A stretch of 64,000 nucleotides of DNA from Branchiostoma belcheri (taxonomy: Eukaryota > Chordata > Leptocardii > Amphioxiformes > Branchiostomatidae): positions 2,199,731 to 2,263,730 of the forward strand of contig NW_017804120.1 of the NCBI RefSeq assembly GCF_001625305.1, in the 5' to 3' direction. Every line of letters begins with the position of its first letter. The first letter of the stretch is position 1. The notes beneath the pieces are model-generated. The model was not told the DNA's origin. It did no database searches and worked only from the letters and a program-made list of their open reading frames with translations. A program made the translations under genes and the position numbers. Shown piece by piece: positions 10,490 to 22,997 of the stretch.

Positions 10490-10725
10490 TTTCAACTAAT
10501 GACAGAAAGGCAATTAGCAGTTCGACCAATGAGAGAATTGCAAATAGCAGTTCAACCAATGAGAGATTGGCAAATACTGGTTCAACCAATTAAAGGATGA
10601 CCAATGAGAGAGTGGCAAATAGTGGTTCAACTTTAACCAATGAGAAAATGGCAAATAGCAGTTCAACCAATGAGAGTGGCTGCATGCTCGACCAATGACA
10701 GAGTGGCTGCATGTTCAACCAATCA
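10490..10725. repeat. CCAAT-box tandem array (~36-bp unit)
   Basis: Repeated units of the form TTCAACCAATGAGAGA followed by TTGGCAAATAGCAG. Seven intact CCAAT motifs plus one CTAAT lie in one orientation at ~20-45 bp spacing, most followed by GA and matching the NF-Y consensus CCAAT(C/G)(A/G). Whether it is functional or merely a satellite that contains CCAAT is unknown. Confidence 0.75.
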
Positions 10726-11016
10726 GATCTAGAGAGTGACTGCGGATCTGTCATCTATTTGCATTTTTCTGTTTTCATTTTGCATTCCTATCTATTGACA
10801 GAGTTGCATTATAAGCCATTGGTCTATCAATATAAACTGCCTGAAAAAAATTAGGCCGCGCCTGTTTCTATGTATGGCTCCCCACTGTAGTAACCTACAT
10901 ACTAAATGGTACTTTTTGTCTTTAGAGGGATCACAGTGAACATTACATTACCATCTTTATGTGTGAGGCGAGTGATTTCAAAACTCAAACCACTCAAAAA
11001 AAGGAGCCAAGGCTTA

Positions 11017-11388
11017 GGCCACACCAATTTAATTTCTTGGTTAACGAATTCGCCCGCTTCTTTTTTTTTTCTGATTTGCAAATAAAAATTCAGAATCAAC
11101 TGCAAAATGCTCATATTTTGCCCTGAAAACAGTTGAAAACAGTCCTTTTATTTACCCTAGTTGTTACAGTTATTCCATCTTTCAATGCAGTGGTATCATT
11201 AAAAGTTGAAAATTCAATGTTTAAATTTTGAACCAGCCTGGTGTGTTGACTTCATGGCTCCTATCGTACCGTTTTGGGCCATAATAGGATGCCTAGGCCT
11301 GTTTTTATTTTTATCTTTTTTTTTCGCCCGCCTGCTCCATTATTTTTCTAGAGAAATCCGTTAGTCAAGAAATTAAATTGGTGTGGCC
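11017..11388. mobile_element. GGCCACACC MITE copy 1
   Basis: 372 bp with long inverted ends (GGCCACACCAATTTAATTTC / AATTAAATTGGTGTGGCC, each followed inward by TTGGTTAACG-like sequence). TTA lies on both sides. Internal landmarks: CGCCCGCTTC near one end, AGGATGCCTAGGCCTG near the other. Confidence 0.92.
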
Positions 11389-12223
11389 TTATCCTGAAAG
11401 TAATTTAGCCCCACCAGTGGTCAAATTTGATATATTGTCCCAAAGGGAATACATTTTCTTCTAGGACTCCACAATGAGAGTCTGCATGCATTTTTTTCTG
11501 CCAGCAAGCAATTTTAATTCACGGTTAATTAATCTTTAGTCTATAGTAGTTGGCCTGCTATAATTCAAATCTTGAGTCTCACTGTATTCACTTAAAAAAA
11601 ACATGCTAAGGTAGAAACTTTGGCCTTAGTTAGAGTTTTAAATAATTTTTCATGTTGATTTCATAGTTCAACACTGTTTTTTCAACAAAAGAAATCAGTA
11701 TTACCTGAACTGATGCCTACTTTATTTCATTTCTTTACTTGCATACCCTTTAGCCCGATGGCTTGTCTTACAGGGTTCACACTTTTTTCTTTTCATACAT
11801 ATAATACGATATAACAACACATACATATCACACAAAATGACATAACCGTTAGTTAAAGGAAAATAATAACTTATGACATTGTTAAGAGAATTAGCATTGT
11901 TTGAACAGCTTTTTACAAAATATCTCCCTTTGTGTTTTTCTATCTGTATTCCATGCCTTCCCTCTTTTCTATTTTTGAATGGAAACCCTGTCCAAATCCT
12001 CAAAGTCTCTTCCTTCCCGCATCCCAGAACAAGAGGATTTTCTACCCCGTCGAGCGAAGAGCTTCCCTACTCCACACCGTGACTCGTTCTTCCCAGCAGG
12101 AATTTTAATCGCTTTGTCCACGACAAGGTTGCCGGGAATTCCGTCCTCTGTCCTGTTGCCATAGCAACGGTCACGGACGACCTCACTTCAACCGGTGCTC
12201 GCACATTTGCATCAGGTTGTGTG

Positions 12224-12798
12224 TACTGTAATTCACTTTATATTCGCGGTAGCAAAAGTTGCACGAAAATGGACATATCAAGCCTCGAAATTAACTTTTC
12301 TTCCTATTGTCCCTGCACTGTCCTAAAATAAATCTCAACTGTCCCGAAATGAGGATGAACTGTCCCAACCTGTTTTTTTTTAAGTATTGTATAAACAAAA
12401 CTTGAAGTCAACTTTGTTTTGCTTATGTCCACTACCAGGCCCACTATAATTGCTGAGTAGAAAGGAAATTCGGGGGGCCTTTTCCGGATCCAAAAGCCGG
12501 GACGTGTGCCTGATAAAAAAAAAAGGAAGGGCTGACATTCTAATGTTGATTATTTTTCTATTCTTTGTCCCAAAGTGTCTTTTTAGTTGTCCTCAATTTG
12601 ACTGGTCAGTGGCCATTGAAACACTGTTAATTTCGAGCCCTGCATATTTGCAGAACTATATATTCGCGGTGGCAACAAGTGCAGAAAAAAGAAAGTCTGC
12701 GAATTATTTGTTCACGATAATGATGAGTTCATGGTACAAAAGTGAACGCGGGAAATCACAGATATAAAAGTACTGTGAAAAAATCCTGAATTACAGTA
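12224..12798. mobile_element. TACTGTAATTC-family element interrupted by a nested insertion
   Basis: Starts TACTGTAATTCACTTTATAT and ends GAATTACAGTA; the two parts 12224-12278 and 12643-12798 make a ~210-bp element like 46354-46568. The interruption is the 12279-12642 element, with CATAT duplicated at the junctions. Confidence 0.85.
12279..12642 (-). mobile_element. CAGGGCTCGAAAT-family element nested in a MITE
   Basis: 364 bp from CAAGCCTCGAAATTAAC to GTTAATTTCGAGCCCTG with a 5-bp target duplication CATAT (12274-12278 and 12643-12647). It shares GGGACA..TTTGGGACA-type internal sequence with 38419-38792 and 52776-53088. Confidence 0.88.
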
Positions 12799-12984
12799 AG
12801 GCGTTACCAATTCATTTGTTTGTTTCTTTCGATGTTGCAGAAAGTTAATGGAGTGGGAAGATAAAATTAGAACAGAAGAAAGTTGTCCTACATATATATA
12901 TAAAATGACACCACGGAAGTGACAAAGACAGCATGCATGAGAATGTTTCAAACAACATATTTTTAACTTTTAATGCATGGATAA

Positions 12985-13219
12985 ATTGTCCAGGACAAAA
13001 GATACAAACGGAAGTTCTGCTGCAGTACCAAGGTCAGCCACCAGGAGAACTATATTTAGCCTTGACCTTTGTCTTCCTACAACCTACCAACATTCCAAAT
13101 ATCATCACAATCCATAAAGGCGTTCTGAAGTTATGCTGACTACAAATGTGCAGAAACACACACAGACACACAGACAGACACACCAAAAACAATACTTCCA
13201 TTTTCCATGGAGGTAACAT
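12985..13219 (-). repeat. CCATGGAGGTAA interspersed repeat, copy 1
   Basis: On the minus strand it runs TTACCTCCATGGAAAATGG, a GTGTGTCTGT-rich tract, ATGGATTGTGATGATATTTG and GACCTTGGTACTGCAGCAGA. The same order recurs at 14335-14575 and 30535-30765, and more weakly at 56838-57012 and 62950-63330. Origin (SINE or LINE 3' end) not determined. Confidence 0.75.
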
Positions 13220-13728
13220 TTGGCAGACAGGTCAGGTTTAGGCAGAAACTTTCTAAACAAGCCACAGGAGACATGGGGACACAGCACTGCAATACTAAAC
13301 ACACCAATCCTGGCGGGGCACCAATTTTGATTGACATCTCCTTGGCACAACACCTCGGATCTACAGTCAGGACCATTCCCTCTACTGTATCCGGAACTAC
13401 CCAGGCTGACAAGGGGCACAAAACTGTCGGCTCATCACCGAACAACTTCAATTAGTCATGCATGACCAACCGGAAAACTTGGAGCAAAGCGATGGCTTCC
13501 TTTTGTGTCAGGATTACAGGTCAAGGGTTAGAGGTCAGCGTGATACAGGGGTTACCGTAAATTCAATTTTTTTCCGGGGGATTTAATTTTGAGGTCATTT
13601 TGTGTTGGGAAGGAATGTTTCCGTGGTACTGTTAAGATTCTTGCGAAAACTTTTAGTTACGTCCTTTAGATTGTGGTTGAAACATTTACTTCAATTTAGT
13701 AAAACAGCATTTTTTTCACAAAAATTTA
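13220..13728. other. Intronic stretch without recognised features
   Basis: Several overlapping frames are open on both strands around 13.1-13.45 kb, but none has a motif or conserved look. I see no repeat boundaries. Confidence 0.5.
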
Positions 13729-13828
13729 TTACTGTAGTTCACAAATTTTCTGCAGTACTTTTATGTTCGCAGTTCCATTTTCTCAGACCGCAAACTTTTG
13801 CTACTGCAAATATAAGGTGAATTACAGT
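13729..13828. mobile_element. TACTGTAGTTC-type deleted MITE
   Basis: About 100 bp from TACTGTAGTTCACAAATTTT to AAGGTGAATTACAGTG, a deletion derivative of the TACTGTAATTC family. Confidence 0.6.
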
Positions 13829-14334
13829 GTGAAGTGCATTCTCAGGTATAGATTGAAAAACTGTAAAAATAAATCCACTGCCAAGATATACAGTGAAAGA
13901 TAACACCTACTGCTGATTTCCAAATTACACTTTTTAAAAAATTTTGTTGCTATGGAGTAACCTGTAGGTTTGAACTTTTGTTTATTCATAAGAATCTCAA
14001 ATCGCCCTCTAGGCTACAAGAATTAATAGCATGTCAACAAGTTATTAATTATATCCCAATTTTTTTCATTAGTATTGCAGACAGACAGTCTGTGTGTGAT
14101 CGACCATGCCCACACAAGTGGAATACAAATTTCATACAGTTACGCTGGGGAGGTTTGAAAGGTGCCAAATGAAGGATTAAGTTAGCAAAACTGAAAATAC
14201 TCAGGTTAATTAAATCTAGATTGACATTTTAGTACATTTGCAGCATCATTGCATACATGTATATTTTAAGCACTTATAAACAGTGGCAAATTCATATTAT
14301 TTTTTATCTACCATCTAAAATTCATGAACCTAGC

Positions 14335-14507
14335 ATGTCTAGATCATGAGATATCAAAACTGGAAGTTCTGCTGCAGTACCTAGGAAAGCCGCCAGGGGG
14401 CCCAAAATCTAATCATTTTGAAGTCATATCAAGACCTACCCACTTACCAAGTTTCATGACAATCCATCCAAAGCTTCTTAAGTTATCGTGCTACTATGTA
14501 AACCGCG

Positions 14508-14561
<54 letters not shown>

Positions 14562-14575
14562 CTATGGAAAACATA
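14335..14575 (-). repeat. CCATGGAGGTAA interspersed repeat, copy 2, with (AC)n
   Basis: Contains GGAAGTTCTGCTGCAGTACC and GACAATCCATCCAAAGC, homologous to copy 1, followed by a pure (CA)n tract at about 14510-14556 that replaces the variable GTGT-rich part. Confidence 0.7.
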
Positions 14576-14813
14576 ACCTTCTTAGCCCAGCAAAAAGCAT
14601 GTAAGCCATTCAAATTCCAGACAAATTTTTTTCCACATAGCATCTACAGAAAGGCACAATAAACATTGTGTCAACGCGATAAACAACCTGTCAAAAACTG
14701 GCACATTCCGCTAGCATGGCCAACCCTCAAGGATTACAACAACATAGCTGAAAACAACATGCATGTCAAGAAAACAAAAAAAGAAGGACAGTTTGTCTAG
14801 GCATAAGCCGTTA

Positions 14814-15168
14814 GGCCACACCAATTTAATTTCTTTGTTAACGGATTTTTTCTAGAAAAATAATAGAGAGGGCAGGTGAAAAAAAAAAACACAAAGGCTT
14901 AGGCNNNNNNNNNNNNNNNNNNNNNNNNNNNNNNNNNNNGAAGTCAACACACCAGGCTGGTTCAAAATTTTAACATTTTGAACTTTTAATGATACCATTG
15001 CATTAAGATGGAATAACTGTAACAACTAGGATGAAAAGGACTGTTTTCAACTGTTGAGGGCAAAATATGAGCATTTTGCAGTTGATTCTGAATTTTTATT
15101 TTTATTTGCAAATCAGAAAAAAATGAAGCGGGCGAATCCGTTAACTAAGAAATTAAATTGGTGTGGCC
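14814..15168. mobile_element. GGCCACACC MITE copy 2 (contains assembly gap)
   Basis: Same inverted ends as copy 1, inverted orientation, flanked by TTA (14811-14813 and 15169-15171). Positions 14905-14939 are N. Confidence 0.88.
14905..14939. other. Assembly gap (35 N)
   Basis: Run of N inside a MITE copy. The true size is unknown. Confidence 1.
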
Positions 15169-15171
15169 TTA

Positions 15172-17270
15172 GTGTGTGTTATGGGTGGTTAAGTCACGAC
15201 CTGAATGTCAACAAACTACAGATCATAACTTACTTTGAGGGCTGGTATACGTTCTTTACGTACATCAAAGAAAAAGGCCGATTTATACGTGGGAAAAATT
15301 TGAGATATGCAGTTTTGGTACTTCAGATTTTTGCCCACATGTAAATTGCGTCCAACTCTAAGGTTTCTTTCACCAGTGAGTTGCTGTGTGCTGTCACTAT
15401 CTTGTTATGCCTCTTCACAAAGCAATAAACAAATTACTTCAGTACTTACCACCAATCTAAAATCCATTACTGGTTACTGAAGAACCTTTGGAATGAAGTG
15501 CACCCTTTCTAAGAATACACAGTAAGATTTTTTTACTGAAAATCATGAAACTTTCGCCATAGTTTAAAATTTCGTGGTAGGAGGAAAAGGGAGGTTTTAA
15601 CTTTGTGATAAATTCATGAAAGAAACAATTTTGTAGCACAAAAGCCATGAATTTATAGAGGAAAAGACATCTTAAAACAATGAAAAAAGTATGGGAAATT
15701 TTCGCAATTTACTATAACTTGACCTCAACAGGCCCATGTCTTTTCCACTTCTTGGGTCCTAATTCTAGTTTTGTATTTTCTTCTATTCCAGTAAGCACAC
15801 TCAATACAAGAACCTCCCTTATTCCAAAGGACATGCATGTATAACTCTCTCACTAACCCTCGCTGACACCTGGTTCATCACTGGACAAACCTCATTGAAT
15901 CTGCGCTCACAAAAGCGACAGTTTTGCCCCTCATTGCCCTACATGCCCTGAACTCTTCCCTCTCTAAGCATTAGATGTCAGCCTAAATTATCTAAACTGA
16001 CTCTAAAGGCTGTTGCTTCCTACTAGTGACCTATGGAGGAAGTAATTGAATATATAGAAGAGGAAGTGGCATTGTGAGTTACGTTAGTGAGTTATATGTA
16101 TATTAATACGGTATCCTACAACTTGAATATATATAAACAGATAAGCAACTACCTGTTAACATTTTTTTACCTTTGATCTCAAGGTCATGACCTTTAACCT
16201 GCAAATCACCTAGTAATGACCATGACAATAGCTTTATAAATATGATTTTACTAACAAAAAGATTAAACATACATGTAATATTTTCAGATTTAAAAGCTGA
16301 TTTTCTTTGAAAACCAAAGAGTAGTAGGATATGATGTCTTTTAAAACTGATCTTTTGCTTTTTACTCTGACCCTCATACTTGAATTTCACCTTCACAGTC
16401 CTTTCACCGGGAGCATTCTTTGTTTTCCTTCCTAAATCCTCTTACTCCCTCCTAGCATAATTGACTGACCAATGAATGGACTGCTCTCTGAAGTCCCTTA
16501 ATTGATTGACAGGTGGGAGCCTCTTACTTCCTCACCTTCCCTGGGATCAGGGATAATCTGACAGAGACCATTCTAATGTGTCTGATCCGACAGATCTGAC
16601 TAGGTGTGGACCTGTATACTCGGGTAACACCAACAAGCCGCTTCTGTTCAGCTAAAGGCTCCTCCTTTCTGTTGTTTCCGTTCTAAACAAAGGGACAGAG
16701 AGGACACAGGACTCTCTGTCCCGGGACAGGTCAGGTGACATACCAAATAAGGTCAAAGAGAAGGACATTATGGGATATACAAACCATTTCTGCCCCCCTC
16801 CCACCTTCAACTGTCAGATATTGATGTATCTATTTACATTATGTTCAAATATTAAATCTCATTTGCTCTTTAATAAAACAATTTACCACTGGAAGCGTCA
16901 ATGTCGTTTTGTAGGTGAAAAGGTCATTCGATAACGGGCAACCACAAACACGATAAGCCACATGGCTTCCGCCCAGCGCGCTTGAAGTCGGGGCAGTATT
17001 TGGTGGCAAATAGACTGAGACTGTTTACATGCACAGTGGAAGGTAAATACTTGGGTTGGCCAGAGACTGGGGTTACCGAGGGACGGGCTAAAAACGGTCG
17101 TAGCGGGGGGTACGAAAAAGCGGTGTAAATTCTCAGTTACTCGACAGCTTGGATGGTTACCGTAAATCTAAAAACGCTTGCGTGAGTTTTATAAATTCTA
17201 TTTTAAATGCACTCCTGATGTTATAGTATTGTACTACATATCTGTTTCAATCGCAAACTCAGAACACCAC
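15172..17270. other. Intronic stretch without recognised features
   Basis: AT-rich, no convincing frame or RNA. A CTCTGTCCCTTTG/GGACAGAGAGG-like inverted motif near 16.69-16.73 kb is short and not interpretable. Confidence 0.5.
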
Positions 17271-17792
17271 TAGTGCTATGTACCGGTTCGCTGGACCGGT
17301 TCCGGACTTGTAAAAATGTTAATGTTCAACTCCAAAAAAACTAAAAGTCAAGAATCGATTCCAGACTTATTACCAAAAAAACATGTTATATACTCCTTTT
17401 CTTTCCAAACCACCTAAAACCTTCCATAGATTGCAAAATCTGTGCTGCAAAATAAAGAAAACATTGCCATCAGGCATCGTCAAGTGTCGGCCAGGACAAC
17501 ATTGCAAGGTTGCCAACATGCAATTTGTACATGCCATGGGTTTAGCTCCAGGACTGAACCTAAACCTGTGGACTTGAATCCGGAACTGAGCCTAAACCTC
17601 TGGACTTGAATCTGGACCTGAACCTAAACCTCTGGACCTGAATCTGGAACTGAACCAAGAGACTAAACCTCTGGACTTGAATCTGGACCTGAACCTTAAC
17701 CTCTGGACTTGAATCTGGAACTGAACCATTTAAACCTCTGGACTTGAATCTCTAACTGAACTTAAACCTCTGGACTTAGGTGCACAGCACTA
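17271..17792 (+). mobile_element. TAGTGCTGTGTACC-family hAT-like element, expanded copy
   Basis: Ends TAGTGCTATGTACCGG and GGTGCACAGCACTA are inverted. The same 8 bp, AACACCAC, flanks both sides (17263-17270 and 17793-17800), and TAG-type ends with an 8-bp duplication are typical of hAT elements. The right half (about 17560-17790) is expanded into some seven copies of a ~31-bp CTAAACCTCTGGACTTGAAT unit. Confidence 0.82.
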
Positions 17793-18159
17793 AACACCAC
17801 CAAACCTTCTCTCCTTTACTAATACCAAGTCCCAGAGAAAATAAGCGAATGTACAGTACATGTGCAGTGGGAGAGTTTAAAGACTGATGACAGCCCCTCA
17901 TTAGCAGCCACTGATCCAGATCAACAAACAGCCTCCCATTTGGAGCCACAGATACTCCCAGAGGGACCAGCCTGATTGGTGTAAAAGAGCAGCATAATTG
18001 TCCAAATTGCTGCTAGGATAAACTGTTGAAGGTGAGCTATGCTGGCTACAAACATGAGCAAGCTTCTAGGCTACGCATTTAGGAAACATAATGACTGAGA
18101 CAACCACTATTCTTTATCATTGACATTTTAGTACAAAGAAATCAAAATATTCTTAAAAC

Positions 18160-18530
18160 CTTCCAGTGTACAAAATACTTTTTTGAACCATTTAGGCAAA
18201 AATTAGGTTGCCCATCAGAATTTTGGGTTGCCCCACCTAGAAGTTACTACTTTCCTCAAATTAGGTAATGTTACATACATAAGCCTTTGACAATATTTCT
18301 AACATCCTTTAGTTAACTGATACTAGTAATAGCCATTAATACCTAAAATTAAAAAGCATCTGCCGGATACAGTGGTGCAAGCCAAGTGGGTATGATTGGG
18401 GGAGGGGGGCATTCTTAAAATTCAGGTAGCACACTGGGCTACCTAGGTTCAAAAATAGGTTGCCCCAAGTAAAATTTTGTTGCCCGTGGCAACCGGGCAA
18501 CCATGTATTTTGCAAACTGGGCTACGTTAA
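18160..18530. repeat. GGTTGCCC-rich interspersed repeat
   Basis: Sequence such as AAATAGGTTGCCCCAAGTAA, TTGCCCGTGGCAACCGGGCA and ACTGGGCTAC recurs in inverse orientation at 32730-32850 (GGGCAACCAAATTTTACTTG). Boundaries are unclear. Confidence 0.65.
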
Positions 18531-18572
18531 GAAAACATATTGACTGAGAAACAACCAATATTCTTTTTCAAT

Positions 18573-18929
18573 ACACCAATTTAATTTCTTGGTTAACGGA
18601 TTCGCCCGCAACATTTTTTTCTGATATGCAAATAAAAATAAAAATTCAGAATCAACTGCAAAATGCTCATGTCTTGCCCTGAACAGTTGAAAACAGTCCT
18701 TTTCATCCTATTTGTTACAGTTATTCCTTCTTTCAATGCAATGGTATCATTAAAAGTTCAAAATTCATTGTTTGAATTTTAACAAGCCTGGTGTGTTGAC
18801 TTCATGGCTCCTATTGTACCATTTTGGGTCATAATAGGATGCCTAGGCCTGTTTTTATTTTTTTTCGCCCGCCGGCTCCATTATTTTTCCAGAAAAATCC
18901 GTCAACCAAGAAATTAAATTGGTGTGGCC
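18573..18929. mobile_element. GGCCACACC MITE copy 3
   Basis: Full right end (AATTGGTGTGGCC); the left end has lost its first bases and starts ACACCAATTTAATTTC. Same orientation as copy 1. Confidence 0.85.
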
Positions 18930-19417
18930 ATAGGCTGGCATAAAAAAGTACAAAAAAAGGAAGTGCGGTAAAATGCCAAAAATAAGATGAACCCTAAACC
19001 TCTGCTTGGAGAGTAGAGCCAAGGTGTTGAACTAGGCTCTCTCTATGAAATCAATACCAGGAGTCCCCCCATGCACACCCTCATAATAATCAAACTCCTG
19101 AATTCCTGAGGGAATAAGGTGGCTTTCCACCTGACATGGAATAGCACTTTAGATAAAAAGCTTTGTTGGCAGGATTTCAAACATGATGTTTCCCTGGGAC
19201 AAAAATACAGGTTGGACACTAGTCCATTTAACGTTAAACGGTGAACAAAAACTGATGGACCTTATTTTGAAAGGCCAACATCTTTACTTTTTCTTTACTT
19301 TAACTCTAGGTTATCATTTTGTTCAGAGTGGGATTCGCACTGTTAAATTTTTTCAGGTATGTTGACTTCATGGCTCCTCTTGTAGCATTTGGGGCTATCA
19401 TAGGTTGCTTAAACCTG

Positions 19418-19830
19418 GTTGTCTTTTTATAGGGATTTATCCCCTGCTCGACTGGACAAATTCAGCCCCACATGTAGGTGTAAAATGATTGATCCCTGTC
19501 CCCTACCCCCCTCGAAACATAATGATTGCTCCCCTGCTCGACTGCACAAATTCAGCCCCACATGTAAGTGTAAAATGGTTCATCCCTGTCCCCTACCCCC
19601 CTCGAAACGCAATGATTGCTCCCTGCTCAACTGTTAGCACAAACTCAGCTCCACATGTAAGTGTAGAATGGTTCATCCCTGTTCCTCCTCCTCCCCCCTT
19701 TCTTCGCAATGATTGCTCCCCTGACAGCCCCACATGTAAGTATAAAATGGTTCATCCCTGTTCCCCTACCCCCCTCGAAACGCGCTGATCGCTCCCCTGC
19801 TCAACTATTGGCACAAACTCAGCCCCCAGG
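19418..19830 (+). repeat. ~88-bp tandem array (CCCCACATGTAAGTG)
   Basis: About 4.5 copies of a unit containing CACAAATTCAGCCCCACATG, AAATGGTTCATCCCTG and TACCCCCCTCGAAACG. Long open frames through it are produced by the repetition and are not taken as genes. Confidence 0.88.
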
Positions 19831-20100
19831 AAGTGTTGAAGTGCCCCCTCCTCACTCACAAAGGTCAGAACGTGCCTGCCTCCCTCACCCTACAACCTCC
19901 CCATCACAGAACAGTTGGACCTGACAATGGTCTGGTTATTCAGGCTCAGGCTGTGTTTACCACCACTTGTGCGGGGCTGATCCTAGTGTCAGCAGAACGT
20001 GGGCAAAGATAACAGTTAGCACTGCGACACATAACTCTGTGGGCGCCCCCCTCCCCACCCACAGTGCCACATACTTGGAAGCCGTGTAATGTATACTCTA

Positions 20101-20479
20101 GGCCACACCAATTTAATTTGTTGTTTCTCGGATTTTTTCTGAAAAAATATGGAGCGACAGGGCGAAATAAAAATCTAACAAAACAGGCTAAGGCACCCCA
20201 TGATAGCCAGAAATGTTACATTATAAGCCATAAAGTGAACATACCAGGCTGGTTTATAATTAAAACAATAGATTTTGAACTTTTAATTAACCAAAGAGCA
20301 CTGTTACATTGAAAAACTTTAACAACTAGGAAGAACAGGACTTTCTTCAACCGTTGGGGCCAAAATGTCCTTCACGGCATTTTGCAGTTGATTTAGAACT
20401 AAATTTTTTTTTTCTTTTGCAAATCAGAAAAAAATGGACAGGGCGAATCTGAGAAACAACAAATTAAATTGGTGTGGCC
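20101..20479. mobile_element. GGCCACACC MITE copy 4 (variant)
   Basis: Inverted ends GGCCACACCAATTTAATTTG with TTGTTTCTCGG in place of TTGGTTAACGG, so a subfamily together with copy 5. Flanks are CTA and TTA. Confidence 0.88.
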
Positions 20480-20806
20480 TTAACTACCTGCACACAAAAT
20501 GTGCAGGTAAAATATAGTTCCGTGAACATACATAGCTACATAAGGATCGGGCTTGAAGCAATCTTTATGACAACAATGATACTGTCTTACCTGTAGGTAT
20601 ACGATCGTAAGATAACTCGACTTGAATCTGACACACAGTATATCACACACAAAAATAATATACTAGTAACTAGTATACCATAAATGTACATAAACATACT
20701 GTATGTATACGACAGGCTTGAAAAATGGTATCTATATAGATAGATGTCTGATAAATTTGCAACAGGCAGTATCTTACTACAGACTGCCTTCTAGCTACAT
20801 GCAACG

Positions 20807-21000
20807 TACTGTAAATTCATTTATATTCTCTAGAACTTAATTTTGCCGTAGCAGGGGAAAGGAGGTTTTGTAGATTTACAAAATTTGCATTGGAAAGAAT
20901 TCCGTAGCAATCCATGTTGAAAACACAAATTTACAGGTGTATAATTTTAGTCAAACATGCAAAAAATAAAAACACTGCAAATATTTTAAGATTTACAGTA
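20807..21000. mobile_element. TACTGTAAATTC MITE
   Basis: 194 bp from TACTGTAAATTCATTTATAT to AAGATTTACAGTA with inverted ends. Related fragments with TGTAGTAGGAGG-like cores are at 24045-24110, 24205-24400, 31280-31400 and 33165-33225. Confidence 0.7.
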
Positions 21001-21323
21001 TTAAAGCCCTAGGGGCCCCAAATGAACCTTGATGACCCAAAAGATCAAATAGCAATAAGAATAATGTGTCTTTTATCATTCTGTCAATGAAAAACGTGAC
21101 TTCAAACGTGATGTCTGACATTGCCTTCAAATGCACAGGACATTCAGTCCCTTAGGGTTACAAATCTATTGATGTATAACAAATGTATGTACGACATTGC
21201 AACATTTGCAAGCTAATGCCCAATATTTCCCCCCCCAACAAAGGATAACCCATTCTAAAGGAGAATGCATTGTTACTTCGGGGGAATGTACTGTTTTCGG
21301 TATTGTTTCTGTATTATAACTAT

Positions 21324-22070
21324 GATCCCGTTCATACCAGACTTTTAAAAACCGGTTGAAACCGCTAATTAATTAGCGGAGGAAAACCCGGATAAAACCC
21401 TTAGCGTTCATACCAGACTTTTCATAACCGGTTTTGTAAAAATCCTGTCCGGTGAATATCCAATTAATCGGGCATGACGCAGTTTGAATAACCGTTCCTC
21501 CCGCTCTTCCGATTGCTGTCGCCTTCTTGTATACCGTCTTCATGTTCATTACCTTTTACTGTGGCACTGATCCTTAAATAAACCAGGTTCCTCCAACATG
21601 TTTGTTTCGGTAGACCCCCCCCCCAGCTTTGTCAAATTCGGCGAGTCCAGCTCTCCACAAATACATAAATAAGTATCAGGAGCGTCTCGTCTGTCGACCA
21701 GGTTGCGTATGCTGATTCCATCGATCTCAAAATTAACAGAAACCGTGGGAAAACAGTGGAAACGAACACAATATTGGTCAAAACAACGCCATAAAAAAGC
21801 TTTAGGTCGTCCACGGCCAGGATGCTGACCCCGTGACCCCGGAATTATGACGCAAAAACCGGTTCAATAAACCCTTAGCGTCCAGACCAGGTTTTTCGGT
21901 GGAAAAAACCCTCAAAAACCCTTAAAAAACCACCTCCCGAGGTGGTTTTTGAAAATCGGATTTAAACCCCTAAAAAACCGGTTAATTTGCGTTCACACCG
22001 GGTTAAATAAAAACCGGTTTTTGAAAAACCGGTTGAAACCGCTAAATATAAGTCTGGTATGAACAGGGTC
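21324..22070 (-). mobile_element. Harbinger-like element A with Myb/SANT remnant
   Basis: 747 bp with inverted ends GATCCCGTTCATACCAGACT and AGTCTGGTATGAACAGGGTC and many AACCGGTT motifs near the ends. The minus-strand frame at 21632-21814 includes MESAYATWSTDETLLIL, shared with element B, a Myb/SANT-like (trihelix-type) start. The 3' flank is TAA; the 5' flank is TAT. Confidence 0.75.
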
Positions 22071-22997
22071 TAAAACTCATGGCAGCTTTGACAGATTATG
22101 GTATATGATTAGTTATTGGGGTCCAGATGATACATTTTATTCTTTGTATCTGTATTTTCAGGTATTAAAATAAAATACTTCAACACCCCCATGCTGTAGT
22201 GGTATTGTCTACAAATAGCTGTTGTGCACTGTAAAAGTAAGACTAATGGGCTATACCACACGACTTTCAGGAGGGGAGTTTTATGCCTGAATTGTGATAC
22301 CACCCCATGTATTATGATATCACCCATTTTGTAAGTTATGTAGCATTACTGGTACAATGTAACATTGCTGTTAATGTGATACCTGAAATTGCTAACCGTT
22401 GTTATGAACACAACGGATTATACACATTTTGGAATCTTAGGTTTGTTGTCCTTTTTGAGAAGCCTTTATTTCGTAAGCCTTTATTTTACACTCTATTGGC
22501 ACAGGTCAGTCTGGGTGTCTGACTGTCACCACCAGCCGAAACTCGATACTCCAAAACTATGTAGATTTCTGGGGTCACGACCTACAGTGGGGAGGGGGGC
22601 ATCTGCCTTCTCTGTTACTGTAAAATGCACTTACTTTTGCAGTGCTTTTACTTCACAGTATGACAAAAGGGATATTTTTGCAGGGTGCTTGAAATTTGCA
22701 TTTGAAAAAAAATTCTGAACAATAGAACACACGACTGAAGAGGTCACAGGAATTGGTGTGTAAAAAAGACAAATACAAAATAATTGCAAAACTTTCCGCA
22801 TTTACAGTATTCTATTATAGCAGGGTCATTCCATTGTTAAAGATTTAAAACATTAAAACCTGCAGTCATATAACTTATAAGTTTGATATTCGCACAACAT
22901 TCATTTAACAGGAATCAATTGTTTTTGCAATTAATTAATTTCAATGACACTGTATGCCATGGCATGATCAATAAAATAACACAAGTTTTCTTTCACA

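Noticed and set aside
14510..14556. (CA)n microsatellite as a separate finding
   Set aside because: Ordinary simple repeat and a variable part of the interspersed repeat around it.
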